NCBI RefSeq assembly: GCF_016599855.1
Contig: NZ_CP067041.1
Coordinates: 992,001-1,056,000 of the forward strand
Reading direction: 5' to 3'
Length of the DNA: 64,000 nt
Origin: Bradyrhizobium diazoefficiens
Lineage (GTDB): Bacteria > Pseudomonadota > Alphaproteobacteria > Rhizobiales > Xanthobacteraceae
The position numbers and the translations under genes were made by a program. Under the pieces are notes generated by a model. The model ran no database searches, had not been told where the DNA came from, and worked only from the letters and a program-made list of their open reading frames with translations. Of this stretch, positions 19,866-28,681 are shown in pieces (the stretch's first letter is position 1; each line of letters opens with the position of its first letter).

Positions 19866-20593
19866 ATCGCGCTCGCGCCTTCGTGCTGGAAGCCGAGATA
19901 GCTGGCCGCTACCCGCTCGTTCGCTGCGATATCGCTGGCTTTGCCGCTCAGCACGAACTCGCCGAGCTCCATCACATAGGCCTGGTCGGCGATCTTCAGC
20001 GCGGCCTGCGCGTTCTGCTCGACCAGCAGCACGGAAACGCCGCTGGCGCGCAGCTCGGTGACGATGCGGAAAATGTCGGCGACGATGATCGGCGCGAGGC
20101 CGAGGCTCGGCTCGTCCAGCATCAAGAGCTTCGGTTCGCCCATCAACGCGCGGCCCATCGCGAGCATCTGCTGCTCGCCGCCGGAGAGCGTGCCGGCAAG
20201 CTGCTTGCGCCGCTCCTTTAGCCGCGGAAACAGCGTGTAAATCCGCTCCATCGAGGCCTTGGCCTTGCTTCTCTCGATGCGGAAGGCCCCGAGCTCGAGA
20301 TTGTCTTCGACATTCATGGTCACGAACAATTCGCGGTGCTCCGGCACGAGGCCAAGCCCCATCGCGACGCGGTCCTCGATGTCGAACCGCGCGAGGTCCC
20401 GGCCGGCAAAGGTGACGCGGCCCTTGAGCGGCAAAATACCCATGATGGCTGACAGCAGCGTGGTCTTGCCGGCGCCGTTGGCGCCGACGATGGTGACGAT
20501 CTCGTTCTCTCCGACGTCGAGGGCAACCGAGCGCACGGCCTCGACCTTGCCATAGGCGACATGCGCGTCGGTGACGGACAACAGCGCGCTCAT
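19862..20593 (-). CDS. HAAT-family ABC transporter ATP-binding protein (LivF type)
   Basis: An ATPase of 243 residues. Walker A is GANGAGKTT, the signature is LSGGEQQMLAMGRALM, and Walker B is LLMLDEPSLGLAP. The short length and the VPEHRELFVTMNVEDNLELGAF Q-loop region are typical of LivF. It works with the upstream LivG domain in the fused protein. The start overlaps the stop of the fused LivM-LivG gene (ATGA). Substrate is not readable from the ATPase; family members carry branched-chain amino acids, but also aromatic acids, amides and urea. Confidence 0.88.
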   Translation of the reverse strand: MSALLSVTDAHVAYGKVEAVRSVALDVGENEIVTIVGANGAGKTTLLSAIMGILPLKGRVTFAGRDLARFDIEDRVAMGLGLVPEHRELFVTMNVEDNLELGAFRIERSKAKASMERIYTLFPRLKERRKQLAGTLSGGEQQMLAMGRALMGEPKLLMLDEPSLGLAPIIVADIFRIVTELRASGVSVLLVEQNAQAALKIADQAYVMELGEFVLSGKASDIAANERVAASYLGFQHEGASAI

Positions 20594-22359
20594 GCAGCCA
20601 CTCCGAGATAGGCCTTGATCACTTCGGGATTGGTCTTGATCGTTGCGGGCGCGCCTTCCGCGATCTTGGTGCCGAAATCGAGCACCACGATGCGATCGGC
20701 CAGATTCATCACGAAGCCCATGTCGTGCTCGACCAGCAGCACGCTCATGCCGCCGTCGCGCAAATCACGCAGCAGTTTTGCAAGCTGCTGCTTCTCCATG
20801 TGGCGGAGGCCCGCCGCCGGCTCGTCAAGCAGCAGCAGCATCGGGTCGACGCAGAGCGCACGCGCGATCTCGACGATGCGCTGCTGGCCGAGCGAGAGCG
20901 ATCCTGCGAGCTGATGCATCTGGTCGGCAAGTCCAACACGCTCGATCTGGCGGGCGGCTTCCGCGAGCAGCTTTGCTTCATCGGCGCGGTCGAGCCGCAG
21001 CATCGAAGCGAGCGGCCCGGAATGGCCTCGCAGATGCGCGCCGATCGCGACGTTCTCCAGCACGGTCATGTCGGGAACGAGCTTGACGTGCTGGAAGGTC
21101 CTGCTGATGCCGAGCTTGACGATCTCCTGCGGCGGTGCGCGATCGACCTTCTTGCCGAGCACCGAGATCGAGCCCGAGGTCGCCGACAGCACGCCGGTGA
21201 TCAGGTTGAACGTGGTGCTCTTGCCGGCGCCGTTCGGGCCGATCAGGGCGACGATCTCGCGGGCCTGGACCTCGAAGGAGACGTTGTTGACGGCGATCAC
21301 GCCGCCGAATTGCTTGCGCGCCTTCTCGACCTGGAGCAGCACGCCGGACTGACCGGGCGCGCGGGGCCGCGCCTCGAGCTTCAACGAGGTGTCCGGCTTC
21401 CTGCCACCGGTCGGCTCGGGCAGGAACGACATCAGCCACGGCCAGACGCCGCCGGGCGCGAGCTGAAGCAGGGCCACCAGCATGATGCCGAACACGATGG
21501 TCTCGACCTGGCCGGCACCCGGCAGGAGCAGCGGCAGATAGCTTTGCAGCACCTCTTTCAGGATCACGACGATCGCCGCGCCGAGCACTCCGCCCCAGAC
21601 ATAACCGGCGCCGCCGACCACCGCGATGAAGAGATATTCGATGCCGGCGTGGGCGCCGAACGGCGTCGGCGTAACCGCGCGCTGGAGATGGGCGTAGAGC
21701 CAGCCGGAGAGGCCGGCGAGCACGGCGGCGTGGATGAACACCAGAAGCTTGGCGCGCGGCGTGTGCACGCCGAACGCCTCGGCCGCGACATGGCCGCGCC
21801 TGAGCGCGCGGATGGCGCGGCCGGTGCGGGAGTCCAGCAGGTTCATGGTGAGCAGCGCCGAGATCAGGACGGCGGCCCAGATCGCGTAATAGATCGAGTC
21901 GGGCGAGAGCATCCTGAAGGCACCGACCGACAGCGGCGGAATCGCGGAGATGCCGTCGTTACGCCCGAGGATTTCCAGCTTGCTGAAGAGGTAGAACAGT
22001 CCGAGCCCCCAGGCCAGCGTGCCGAGCGGCAGATAATGGCCGGACAGGCGAACCGTGATCAGGCCGAGCAGCACCGCGAACAAGCCGCTGACCAATAGCG
22101 ACAGCGGCAACGTCAGCCACGGGGACAGGCCATAGGCGGTCGTCAGCACCGCCGTGGTGTAGGCGCCGAAGCCGACGAAGGCGGCTTGTCCAAACGAGGT
22201 GAGGCCGCCGACGCCGGTGAGCAGCACGAGGCCCATCGCGACCAGCGCGGCGAGGCCGATATTGTCGAGCAGCACGATCCAGAACGGCGGCATGCCGGGG
22301 AGATGCGGGATTGCCGCCATGAGGGCTGCGAAAACGATGATGGGAAGCCGGCTCTGCAT
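20590..22359 (-). CDS. fused LivM permease-LivG ATPase
   Basis: A single 589-residue chain with two transporter parts. Residues 1 to about 315 are a LivM-type permease with about eight or more helices, including [24 protein letters not shown] and the conserved loop [22 protein letters not shown]. After a short linker (about 316-340), residues about 345-589 are a complete LivG-type ATPase with Walker A GPNGAGKS (about 372-379), signature [15 protein letters not shown] and Walker [11 protein letters not shown]. There is no frameshift or internal stop, so the fusion appears genuine. Separate livM and livG genes are the rule; the second cluster in this window has them. Confidence 0.88.
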   Translation of the reverse strand: MQSRLPIIVFAALMAAIPHLPGMPPFWIVLLDNIGLAALVAMGLVLLTGVGGLTSFGQAAFVGFGAYTTAVLTTAYGLSPWLTLPLSLLVSGLFAVLLGLITVRLSGHYLPLGTLAWGLGLFYLFSKLEILGRNDGISAIPPLSVGAFRMLSPDSIYYAIWAAVLISALLTMNLLDSRTGRAIRALRRGHVAAEAFGVHTPRAKLLVFIHAAVLAGLSGWLYAHLQRAVTPTPFGAHAGIEYLFIAVVGGAGYVWGGVLGAAIVVILKEVLQSYLPLLLPGAGQVETIVFGIMLVALLQLAPGGVWPWLMSFLPEPTGGRKPDTSLKLEARPRAPGQSGVLLQVEKARKQFGGVIAVNNVSFEVQAREIVALIGPNGAGKSTTFNLITGVLSATSGSISVLGKKVDRAPPQEIVKLGISRTFQHVKLVPDMTVLENVAIGAHLRGHSGPLASMLRLDRADEAKLLAEAARQIERVGLADQMHQLAGSLSLGQQRIVEIARALCVDPMLLLLDEPAAGLRHMEKQQLAKLLRDLRDGGMSVLLVEHDMGFVMNLADRIVVLDFGTKIAEGAPATIKTNPEVIKAYLGVAA

Positions 22360-22365
22360 CGCGCC

Positions 22366-23406
22366 TCAGTCCTTCTCTTCTTCGACGGCGGGCGCGGCGA
22401 GCGAGCGCAACAGCAGCACCGGGATCAGGAGCATGAACACGATCACCTCCTTGTAGTTGGAGGCATAGAAGGACGAGAACGCCTCGACGATGCCGACGAC
22501 CAGCGCCGCGCCGGCGGTGAGGGGATAGCTGACGAGGCCGCCGATGATCGCGGCGACAAAGCCCTTCAGGCCGATCAGGAAGCCGGAATCATAGTAGAGC
22601 GTCGTGATCGGCACGATCATGATGCCCGACAGCGCGCCGATGATTGAGGCCAGCAGGAAGGCGATCTGGCCCGACAGCATGGTACGGATGCCGGCGAGCC
22701 GCGCCCCTAGCCGGTTGACGGCGGTGGCCCGGAGCGCCTTGCCGTAAAGCGTCAGCCCAAAGAAGAGCCAGAGCCCGACGATGAAGGCGATGGTGATGCC
22801 GTAGACCGTGAGGCTCTGGCCGGTGAAGCGCAGTGAGCCCGCGGTGAAGGCGGCGGAGAGCACCGCCGGCCCGCGCTGGCCCTCGGCGCCGAAGAACAAC
22901 AGGCCCAGCCCCTGGAGCGCCAGATGCACGCCGACCGAAGCGATCAGCAGCACCAGCACCGAGGTGTGCGCCAGCGGCTGGAACGCGATGCGGTAGAGAT
23001 AGAGACCGATCATCGCGACGATCACCAGCGACAGCGCGATACAAATCGCAACCGGCGGCTTCTGGGCAGCAAAGTAGATTGTCAGCGCCAGCACGATGGC
23101 TGGCAGCACGATGTTGGCGAGGACGCTGCGCAGGATCAGCCGGCCATGCAGCGCCTTGCGGGCCACGAACAGGTCGAACGCGAAGGCAACAAGACCCATG
23201 GCAAGAGCCAATTTGGCCGTGCCCGGCATCTGGCCTGATGCCAGCGAGGCATAGGTCAGCGCGCCATAGGTGACGAATTCGCCTTGCGGGATGAGGATGA
23301 CGCGGGTGACGGCGAACACCAGCACCAGCGCCAAGCCGAGCAGCGCATAGATCGCGCCATTGGTAATGCCGTCCTGCAGCAGGAACAGCATGATGGTGGT
23401 GTTCAA
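22366..23406 (-). CDS. HAAT-family ABC transporter permease (LivH type)
   Basis: A permease of 346 residues with eight or more helices, beginning LLQDGITNGAIYALLGLALVLVFAVTRVILIPQGEF, the LivH signature. The best start is TTG 23406, which has GGGGGAG upstream; ATG 23391 is the alternative. It is the first gene of a three-gene transporter operon (LivH, LivM-LivG fusion, LivF) that lacks a binding protein. Divergent from it is a MarR-type regulator with a palindrome in the shared promoter. Confidence 0.87.
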   Translation of the reverse strand: MNTTIMLFLLQDGITNGAIYALLGLALVLVFAVTRVILIPQGEFVTYGALTYASLASGQMPGTAKLALAMGLVAFAFDLFVARKALHGRLILRSVLANIVLPAIVLALTIYFAAQKPPVAICIALSLVIVAMIGLYLYRIAFQPLAHTSVLVLLIASVGVHLALQGLGLLFFGAEGQRGPAVLSAAFTAGSLRFTGQSLTVYGITIAFIVGLWLFFGLTLYGKALRATAVNRLGARLAGIRTMLSGQIAFLLASIIGALSGIMIVPITTLYYDSGFLIGLKGFVAAIIGGLVSYPLTAGAALVVGIVEAFSSFYASNYKEVIVFMLLIPVLLLRSLAAPAVEEEKD

Positions 23407-23493
23407 GACCGGACGCTCCCCCTTAAGATTAAGGACCGGTCTCCGCGATTGCGGTGGACGGTCCGCTCACAGCCATTGAAAAACGCTGACGAA

Positions 23494-23523
23494 ATTTGAT
23501 ATGGTCCATAACAATTATCAAAT
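23494..23523. promoter_or_regulatory. inverted repeat in the MarR/LivH divergent promoter
   Basis: ATTTGATA (23494-23501) and TATCAAAT (23516-23523) are perfect 8-base inverted arms separated by 14 bases, in the only AT-rich part of the gap. MarR-family dimers bind such symmetric AT-rich sites, usually in the divergent promoter. It could alternatively include -35/-10 elements. Confidence 0.45.
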
Positions 23524-23583
23524 ATAATCTCAAGGGCAGCGAACGACCGGGCCCGAATTTAGCGGGATTGCGAGCATGAGGCG

Positions 23584-24105
23584 ATGACCGTTTCGAAAAC
23601 CGCTGAAAAGTCCTCTGAAAAGCCGTCCGACGCCACCAAGGGCCGCAAGGATGCTCCCGAGAGCCTGCCCGAAGCCCTCCAGCTCGGCGAGCTCTCGGAA
23701 CAGCTCGGCTACGTGCTCAAGCGCGCCCAGCTCAAGGTGTTCGAGAACTTCCTGCGCTGCATGGCCTCGCTCCAGCTGACGCCGGCGCAGTTCTCGGTGC
23801 TGCTATTGGTCGAGAAGAATCCGGGCCGCAACCAGACCGAGATCGCCTCCACGCTCGGTATCCTCAGGCCGAACTTCGTCGCCATGCTCGACAATCTCGA
23901 GAGCCGCGACCTCTGCGCCCGGATCCGCTCCACCAACGACCGCCGCTCGCACATCCTGGTTTTGACCGACAAGGGCAAGGCCGTGCTGACCCGGGCCAAG
24001 AAGCTCGTCGCCACCAAGCACGAGTCGCGGCTCAACGACCTGCTTGGACAGGCCAACCGCGAAGCCCTGATCGAGATGCTGTCGAAGATCGCCAACGAGT
24101 TTTGA
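23584..24105 (+). CDS. MarR-family transcriptional regulator
   Basis: A protein of 173 residues with a charged, Lys/Ser-rich N-terminal extension of about 40 residues, then a MarR winged helix: LTPAQFSVLLLVEKNPGRNQTEIASTLGILRPNFVAMLDNLESRDL and the wing RSTNDRRSHILVLTDKGKAVLTRAKKL. Such regulators commonly sense aromatic acids or their CoA thioesters. It is divergent from the LivH operon across 177 bases, so it is the probable local regulator of that transporter. Confidence 0.87.
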   Translation: MTVSKTAEKSSEKPSDATKGRKDAPESLPEALQLGELSEQLGYVLKRAQLKVFENFLRCMASLQLTPAQFSVLLLVEKNPGRNQTEIASTLGILRPNFVAMLDNLESRDLCARIRSTNDRRSHILVLTDKGKAVLTRAKKLVATKHESRLNDLLGQANREALIEMLSKIANEF

Positions 24106-24114
24106 GGCCCGGCT

Positions 24115-24282
24115 GTCATCGTCCGCGAAGGCGGGCGATCCAGTACTCCGAGACGGTTGTGATTGATCGAGAAGCCGCGGCGTACTGGATTCCCCGCCTG
24201 CCGCCTACGCTAAAGCTTCGGTGCCCCTGAACCGCAACCCCGGCGAAGCCTTGGCGTAGCCGGGTCGCGGGGAATGAGGGCG
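24115..24282. repeat. palindromic intergenic repeat, long divergent copy
   Basis: This begins GTCATCGTCCGCGAAGGCGG and ends CGCGGGGAATGAGGG. Internal complementary pieces (GATCCAGTACTC against GTACTGGATTCCCCGC) would give a long cruciform or hairpin. It resembles the other GTCATTCC...GGAATGAC elements in the window but is longer and diverged. It lies between the convergent ends of the MarR and glycerate kinase genes. Confidence 0.55.
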
Positions 24283-24299
24283 ACGCCGGAGCCCGCGCC

Positions 24300-25583
24300 T
24301 CAGTCCACCAAAATCACCCTGATGTCGTTCACGTTGGTCAGGGTTGGCCCCGGCAGCAGCAAGTCGCCGGTCGCCTCGAAGAACGTCGTCGCGTCGTTGT
24401 TGTCGAGATAGGCCTGCGGCCGAAGGTCCTGCGCCTTCATCTTGGCGAATGTCGCAGCGTCGATCAGCGCGCCGGCGGGATCGGTCGGATGGCCGGCGCC
24501 ACCGTCCGCCCCGTCGGTATCGCCGGCAAGGGCGGAGATACCAATTGTGTCTTTCAGCAGGCCGGCGAGCGCCAGCGCGTATTCCTGGTTGGGGCCGCCG
24601 CGGCCATTGCCGCGCACCGTCACCGTGAGCTCGCCGCCGGAGAGGATGGCGACGCGCTTGCCCTGCGCGCGGGCCTGAAGCGCCAGCCTGGCGTGCTCGG
24701 CAGCGACGTCGCGGGCCTCGCCTTCAAGGTCGGCGCCGAGGTCGACGCTCTCGTAGCCGGCCTCCTCGGCGAGCTTCACGGCGGCGTCGAGCGATTGCTT
24801 GGGGCGCGCGATCAGCTCGAAATGCGCGCGCGCGAAGGCGGCATCATCAGGCTTGCAGCTTTCATTGGCGCGATCGTCGAGCGCGCGGCGCACCGCATCG
24901 TCGATGGGAAGCTTGTATTTCGCGACGATCGCGCGTGCCTCGGCCAGCGTGGTCGGATCGGGCACAGTCGGACCCGAGGCGATCGCGGAAGGATCGTCAT
25001 GCGGCACGTCGGAGATCGCGAGCGTGACGATCTCGGCGGCGTTTTTTCCGGCGCGCGCGAGCCGCCCGCCCTTGATCCGCGACAGATGCTTTCGAACCGT
25101 GTTCATCTCGCCGATCGGTGCACCCGAGCGCAGCAGCGCCTTGTTGACCGCCTGCTTCTGCGCAAAACTGACGCCGTCCACGGGCGCGATCCAGTTGGCC
25201 GAGCCGCCGCCGGTAAGCAGCACCAGCAAGAGGTCGTCGGCCCCGGCCTCGCCTGCGAGCGCGAGCGTGTCGGCCGCGCCCTTGAGGCTGGCCTCATCAG
25301 GTACGGGGTGGCCGGCTTCGACGACGCGGATGCGGCGTGTCGGCACGCCATAGCCGTGGCGCGTGGTGGCGATGCCGACGAGGCGCTCCGGCGCGAGCTT
25401 GAGCGTGTCGAGATAGTGCCGCTCCGCAGCTGCGGCCATCGCGGCGGCACCCTTGCCGGCGGCGAGGCAGATCACGCGTCCCTTGGGCGCGGGGCGCAGA
25501 TGCGGCGCCAGCACCGTATTGGGATGGGCGGCGGCAACGGCGGCGTCGTAGAGCGCGCGGAGCAGGGGGCGTCGGTCGGTCAT
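24300..25583 (-). CDS. glycerate 2-kinase / MOFRL-family protein
   Basis: A protein of 427 residues of the GckA/TtuD family. The N-terminal domain carries VICLAAGKGAAAMAAAAERHY and LLTGGGSANWIAPVDGVSFAQKQAVNKALL; the C-terminal MOFRL domain carries AILSGGELTVTVRGNGRGGPNQEYALALA and ALAGDTDGADGG. These are the glycerate- and ATP-binding segments of type II glycerate kinases, which make 2-phosphoglycerate from D-glycerate. Older annotations call such proteins hydroxypyruvate reductase. ATG 25583 is preferred to an upstream TTG because the conserved domain starts there and AAGG lies eight bases upstream. It stands alone. Confidence 0.87.
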   Translation of the reverse strand: MTDRRPLLRALYDAAVAAAHPNTVLAPHLRPAPKGRVICLAAGKGAAAMAAAAERHYLDTLKLAPERLVGIATTRHGYGVPTRRIRVVEAGHPVPDEASLKGAADTLALAGEAGADDLLLVLLTGGGSANWIAPVDGVSFAQKQAVNKALLRSGAPIGEMNTVRKHLSRIKGGRLARAGKNAAEIVTLAISDVPHDDPSAIASGPTVPDPTTLAEARAIVAKYKLPIDDAVRRALDDRANESCKPDDAAFARAHFELIARPKQSLDAAVKLAEEAGYESVDLGADLEGEARDVAAEHARLALQARAQGKRVAILSGGELTVTVRGNGRGGPNQEYALALAGLLKDTIGISALAGDTDGADGGAGHPTDPAGALIDAATFAKMKAQDLRPQAYLDNNDATTFFEATGDLLLPGPTLTNVNDIRVILVD

Positions 25584-25731
25584 GACGATGGCCTTCAGCA
25601 AACTCTTGGGCAGACTAAAGCGACGGCGGGGACGTCGCCAATGCCCTGCCTAGCGCATTGGGCGCGAAAGGGTAAGCAGGCTTTACCGTCATTCGATTGT
25701 GCAATCGCGTAATCATAATCGGCACGCAAGT

Positions 25732-25766
25732 AAAAGCCCCCTGCGCGCGCTGCGCAGGGGGCTTCA
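25732..25766 (-). terminator. Rho-independent terminator of binding protein 1
   Basis: On the minus strand, GCCCCCTGCGC and GCGCAGGGGGC form an 11-bp G+C stem followed by TTTTA. It starts about 20 bases after the stop of the binding-protein gene at 25786. Confidence 0.85.
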
Positions 25767-25785
25767 TCGTTACGTATTCCGGCAA

Positions 25786-27015
25786 TCAGCCGCCGACGTC
25801 GGCGCTGATCACGTCACCGAACAGCTCCCACTTCTCGCCCTTGAACCTCTCCAACTGGAGCTGGCTGATCGGCGCAAAGTCGGTCGGAGAGGTGTTGATC
25901 TGGATACCCGGCAGCAACACCTCGGTGCGGAAGTTCTTCAGGCTGGCGGCCTGCTTCATGACGTTCGCGCGCGTGAGATCGTCGCCGCACTGCTTCAACA
26001 CCTGAACCAGCGTCTGCGCCACGCCGTAGCCGACGATGGTGCCGTGGTCGAGCTTGTCGCCTTCGGGGAAGTATTTGGTCATGAAGGCGAGGAAGTCTTT
26101 CATGCCGGGGTCGTCGTTCCACTGCGGATCCGAGACGTCCTTCAGATAGTCGGCCGAGATGATGCCCTGCGCGTTCTCGAAGCCCGCGGGCTTGAGCACG
26201 CTTCCGACCGAACCCGAGACGTTGTTGAGGAAGTGCAGCGGCTTCCAGCCGACCTCGGCGACTTTCTTGATCGCCTGCGCCGCGAATTTCGGCGTCGTGA
26301 TGTTCATGAAGACGTCGGCACCGGTCGACTTCAGCTTGACGATATGGTTGTCAATGGTCGGCTCCGAGGTCTCGTAGCTTTCTTCCGCGACGATCATCGA
26401 GGCGGCCTTGGCCCCTAAGCCGTCCTTCAGGCCCTTCACATAGTCCTTGCCATAATCGTCGTTCTGGTAGAGCACCGCGATCTTGGCGTCCGGCTTGTTC
26501 TTGAGCAGCCACTTCGCATAGATCTGCGTCTCGCTCTGGTAATTGGGCTGCCAGCCCATCGTCCAGGGGAAGTTCTGCGGATCGTTCCATTTGGTGGCGC
26601 CGGTGGCGACGAACAGCTGCGGCACCTTCTTCGAGTTCATGTATTTGTGGATCGCCGAGTTCGGCGGCGTGCCGAGCGAGTTGAAAATCAGCAGCACCTC
26701 GTCGCTCTCGACCAGCTTGCGGGCCTGCTCCACCGTCTTCGGCGGCGAATAGGCGTCGTCGTAGGAGATGAAGTTGATCTTGCGGCCGTTGATGCCGCCT
26801 TCGTCGTTGATCTTTTTGAAATAGGCGGCTTCGGTCCGCCCGATGATGCCGTAGGCGGAGGCCGGTCCGCTGTAGGGCATGATGTTGCCGATCTTGATCT
26901 CGGTATCGGTCGCGCCGGTGTCGTATTTCTTCTGGGCCGACGCGATGGAGGTCGTGGCCGCAATGAGCGCGAGCGCCAGTGACGCGGCCGCAAGCTTGCC
27001 GATGACAGCGGGCAT
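25786..27015 (-). CDS. HAAT-family ABC transporter substrate-binding protein 1
   Basis: A periplasmic type I binding protein of 409 residues. The signal peptide ends ASAQ near residue 26. The mature start is KKYDTGATDTEIKIGNIMPYSGPASAYG. ATG 27015 has GGGAGA upstream. It lies last in a row of four close paralogues (this one and binding protein 2 are most alike). The chain has a single cysteine in its C-terminal part, so the disulfide of classical leucine/isoleucine binding proteins is absent. The ligand is unknown: placement beside a pim-like beta-oxidation operon argues for fatty or dicarboxylic acids rather than branched-chain amino acids. Confidence 0.87.
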   Translation of the reverse strand: MPAVIGKLAAASLALALIAATTSIASAQKKYDTGATDTEIKIGNIMPYSGPASAYGIIGRTEAAYFKKINDEGGINGRKINFISYDDAYSPPKTVEQARKLVESDEVLLIFNSLGTPPNSAIHKYMNSKKVPQLFVATGATKWNDPQNFPWTMGWQPNYQSETQIYAKWLLKNKPDAKIAVLYQNDDYGKDYVKGLKDGLGAKAASMIVAEESYETSEPTIDNHIVKLKSTGADVFMNITTPKFAAQAIKKVAEVGWKPLHFLNNVSGSVGSVLKPAGFENAQGIISADYLKDVSDPQWNDDPGMKDFLAFMTKYFPEGDKLDHGTIVGYGVAQTLVQVLKQCGDDLTRANVMKQAASLKNFRTEVLLPGIQINTSPTDFAPISQLQLERFKGEKWELFGDVISADVGG

Positions 27016-27120
27016 TCCAATCTCCCTATTTTTCTTGGTGTGTGTGCGCTCCGTTTCTTGGCTTGATTGTTTTTGTCGGCACGGCCGCAATTCAATACGA
27101 TTTGGCAGGCGCCTTCAACA

Positions 27121-27150
27121 GAAAGCCCCCGTGACGACGTCACAGGGGCT
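27121..27150 (-). terminator. Rho-independent terminator of binding protein 2
   Basis: On the minus strand, AGCCCCTGTGAC pairs with GTCACGGGGGCT (one bulge-like mismatch) and is followed by TTTC. It begins about 36 bases after the stop at 27186. Confidence 0.75.
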
Positions 27151-27185
27151 GCTTCTTTAGTAGTCATTGGGGGGGCGGATGGCCT

Positions 27186-28415
27186 TCAGCCGCCTACATC
27201 GCCGCTGATGATGTCGCCGAACAGTTCCCAAGTCTCGCCCTTGAACCGTTCCAGCTGCAACTGCGAGAGGGGCGCGAAGTCGGTTGGACTGGTGTTAACC
27301 TTGATTCCCGGAAGCAGTCCGCTGGGTTCGAAATCCCTCAAGCTCGCGGCCTGCTTCATGATGTTCGCGCGGGTGAGATCGTCACCGCAAGCCTTCAACA
27401 CCTGCACCAGTCCCTGCGAGACGATGTAACCGTACATGACCGAGGCATCGGCCCGGTTCGCCTCGGGATAATATTCGTCCAGGAATGCGTTCCAGGCCTT
27501 CATGCTCGGGTCGTTCTTCCATTGCGGATCGGTAGGGTCCTTGAAATATTGGGAGGAGATGATGCCCTGCGCGTTCTCGAAACCCGCCGGCTTGATCACG
27601 CTGCCGATCGATGCCGACACGTTGTTGAGGAAATGCAGCGGCTTCCAGCCGATCTCGGCGTTCTTCTTGATCGCCTGGGCCGCGAATTTCGGCGTGGTGA
27701 TATTGAAGAACACGTCGGCGCCGGTCGACTTCATCTTGACGATGTGGGAATCGATCGTTGGTTCTGAGACTTCATAGCTTTCCTCGATCACGATCATCGA
27801 GGTGCCCTTGGCGCCGAGTCCGTCCTTGAAGCCCTTGAGATAGTCCTTGCCGTAGTCGTCGTTCTGATAGAGCACGGCGATCTTGGCATCCGGATGGTGC
27901 TTCAGCATGTATTTGGCGTAGATCCGCGATTCGCTCTGGTAATTGGGTTGCCAGCCCATGGTCCAGGGAAATTCCTTCGGGTCGTTCCACTTGGTGGCGC
28001 CGGTGGCGACGAATAGCTGCGGCACCTTCTTCGAGTTCATGTATTTCTGGATTGCCGAGTTGGGCGGCGTGCCGAGCGAGTTGAAGATCAGGAGCACTTC
28101 GTCGCTCTCGACCAGCTTGCGGGCCTGTTCGACCGTCTTTGGCGGCGAGTAGGCGTCGTCATAGCTGATGAAGTTGATCTTGCGGCCGTTGATGCCGCCT
28201 TCTGCATTGATCTTGCGGAAATAGGCTTCTTCTGTCTTGCCGATCACGCCGTAAGCGGACGCGGGACCGCTGTAAGGCATGATGTTGCCGATCTTGATTT
28301 CGGTGTCGGACGCGCCGGTGTCGTATTTCTTCTGCGCGGTTGCTGCCGTGGATAGGGTAACAGCCAGCGCGAGGGCGGCCGAGAAGGCCCCCAATCGCAT
28401 GTCGATGGCAGGCAT
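27186..28415 (-). CDS. HAAT-family ABC transporter substrate-binding protein 2
   Basis: A 409-residue paralogue of its neighbours, with a signal peptide ending ATAQ near residue 28 and mature start KKYDTGASDTEIKIGN. It shares long identical blocks with binding protein 1, including YDDAYSPPKTVEQARKLVES and PQLFVATGATKWNDP, implying recent duplication. The start ATG 28415 follows GGGAGATC. The differences concentrate in the C-terminal third, for example in the 300-345 region, where ligand specificity could differ. It has its own terminator and a leader resembling that of binding protein 1. Confidence 0.87.
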   Translation of the reverse strand: MPAIDMRLGAFSAALALAVTLSTAATAQKKYDTGASDTEIKIGNIMPYSGPASAYGVIGKTEEAYFRKINAEGGINGRKINFISYDDAYSPPKTVEQARKLVESDEVLLIFNSLGTPPNSAIQKYMNSKKVPQLFVATGATKWNDPKEFPWTMGWQPNYQSESRIYAKYMLKHHPDAKIAVLYQNDDYGKDYLKGFKDGLGAKGTSMIVIEESYEVSEPTIDSHIVKMKSTGADVFFNITTPKFAAQAIKKNAEIGWKPLHFLNNVSASIGSVIKPAGFENAQGIISSQYFKDPTDPQWKNDPSMKAWNAFLDEYYPEANRADASVMYGYIVSQGLVQVLKACGDDLTRANIMKQAASLRDFEPSGLLPGIKVNTSPTDFAPLSQLQLERFKGETWELFGDIISGDVGG

Positions 28416-28521
28416 CGTGATCTCCCTAGAGCCGGTAGAATGTGTCGATTGTTTTTGATTGGGGGCGGTCGTTTACGCCGCTCCGCCCCGCATTCAATAC
28501 CCTTCGCGAGCTCCCAGCAAC

Positions 28522-28552
28522 AAAAACACTCCCTGCGGAGCAGTCGCAGGGG
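28522..28552 (-). terminator. Rho-independent terminator of binding protein 3
   Basis: On the minus strand, CCCTGCG and CGCAGGG form a 7-bp stem around ACTGCTC, followed by AGTGTTTTTG. It lies 130 bases beyond the stop at 28682, further than for the other copies. Confidence 0.65.
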
Positions 28553-28681
28553 CGCAATTTTATTGCAACGATGCGGAATATCCGGCTGGAGAGGCTTCGC
28601 TTCGGCTTTGGAGAAGATGCGCTTGAGTTGTGCGTCGTCGCCTAGAACGATTTTGAGTTGCCGGACTCGCGGTGCGTTAGA

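Noticed and set aside
24218..24232. GGTGCCCCTG in the palindromic repeat, matching the tRNA-Leu 3' end
   Set aside because: Only ten bases match and it lies inside a G+C-rich repeat on the far side of the tRNA, so an attachment-site copy is not supported.
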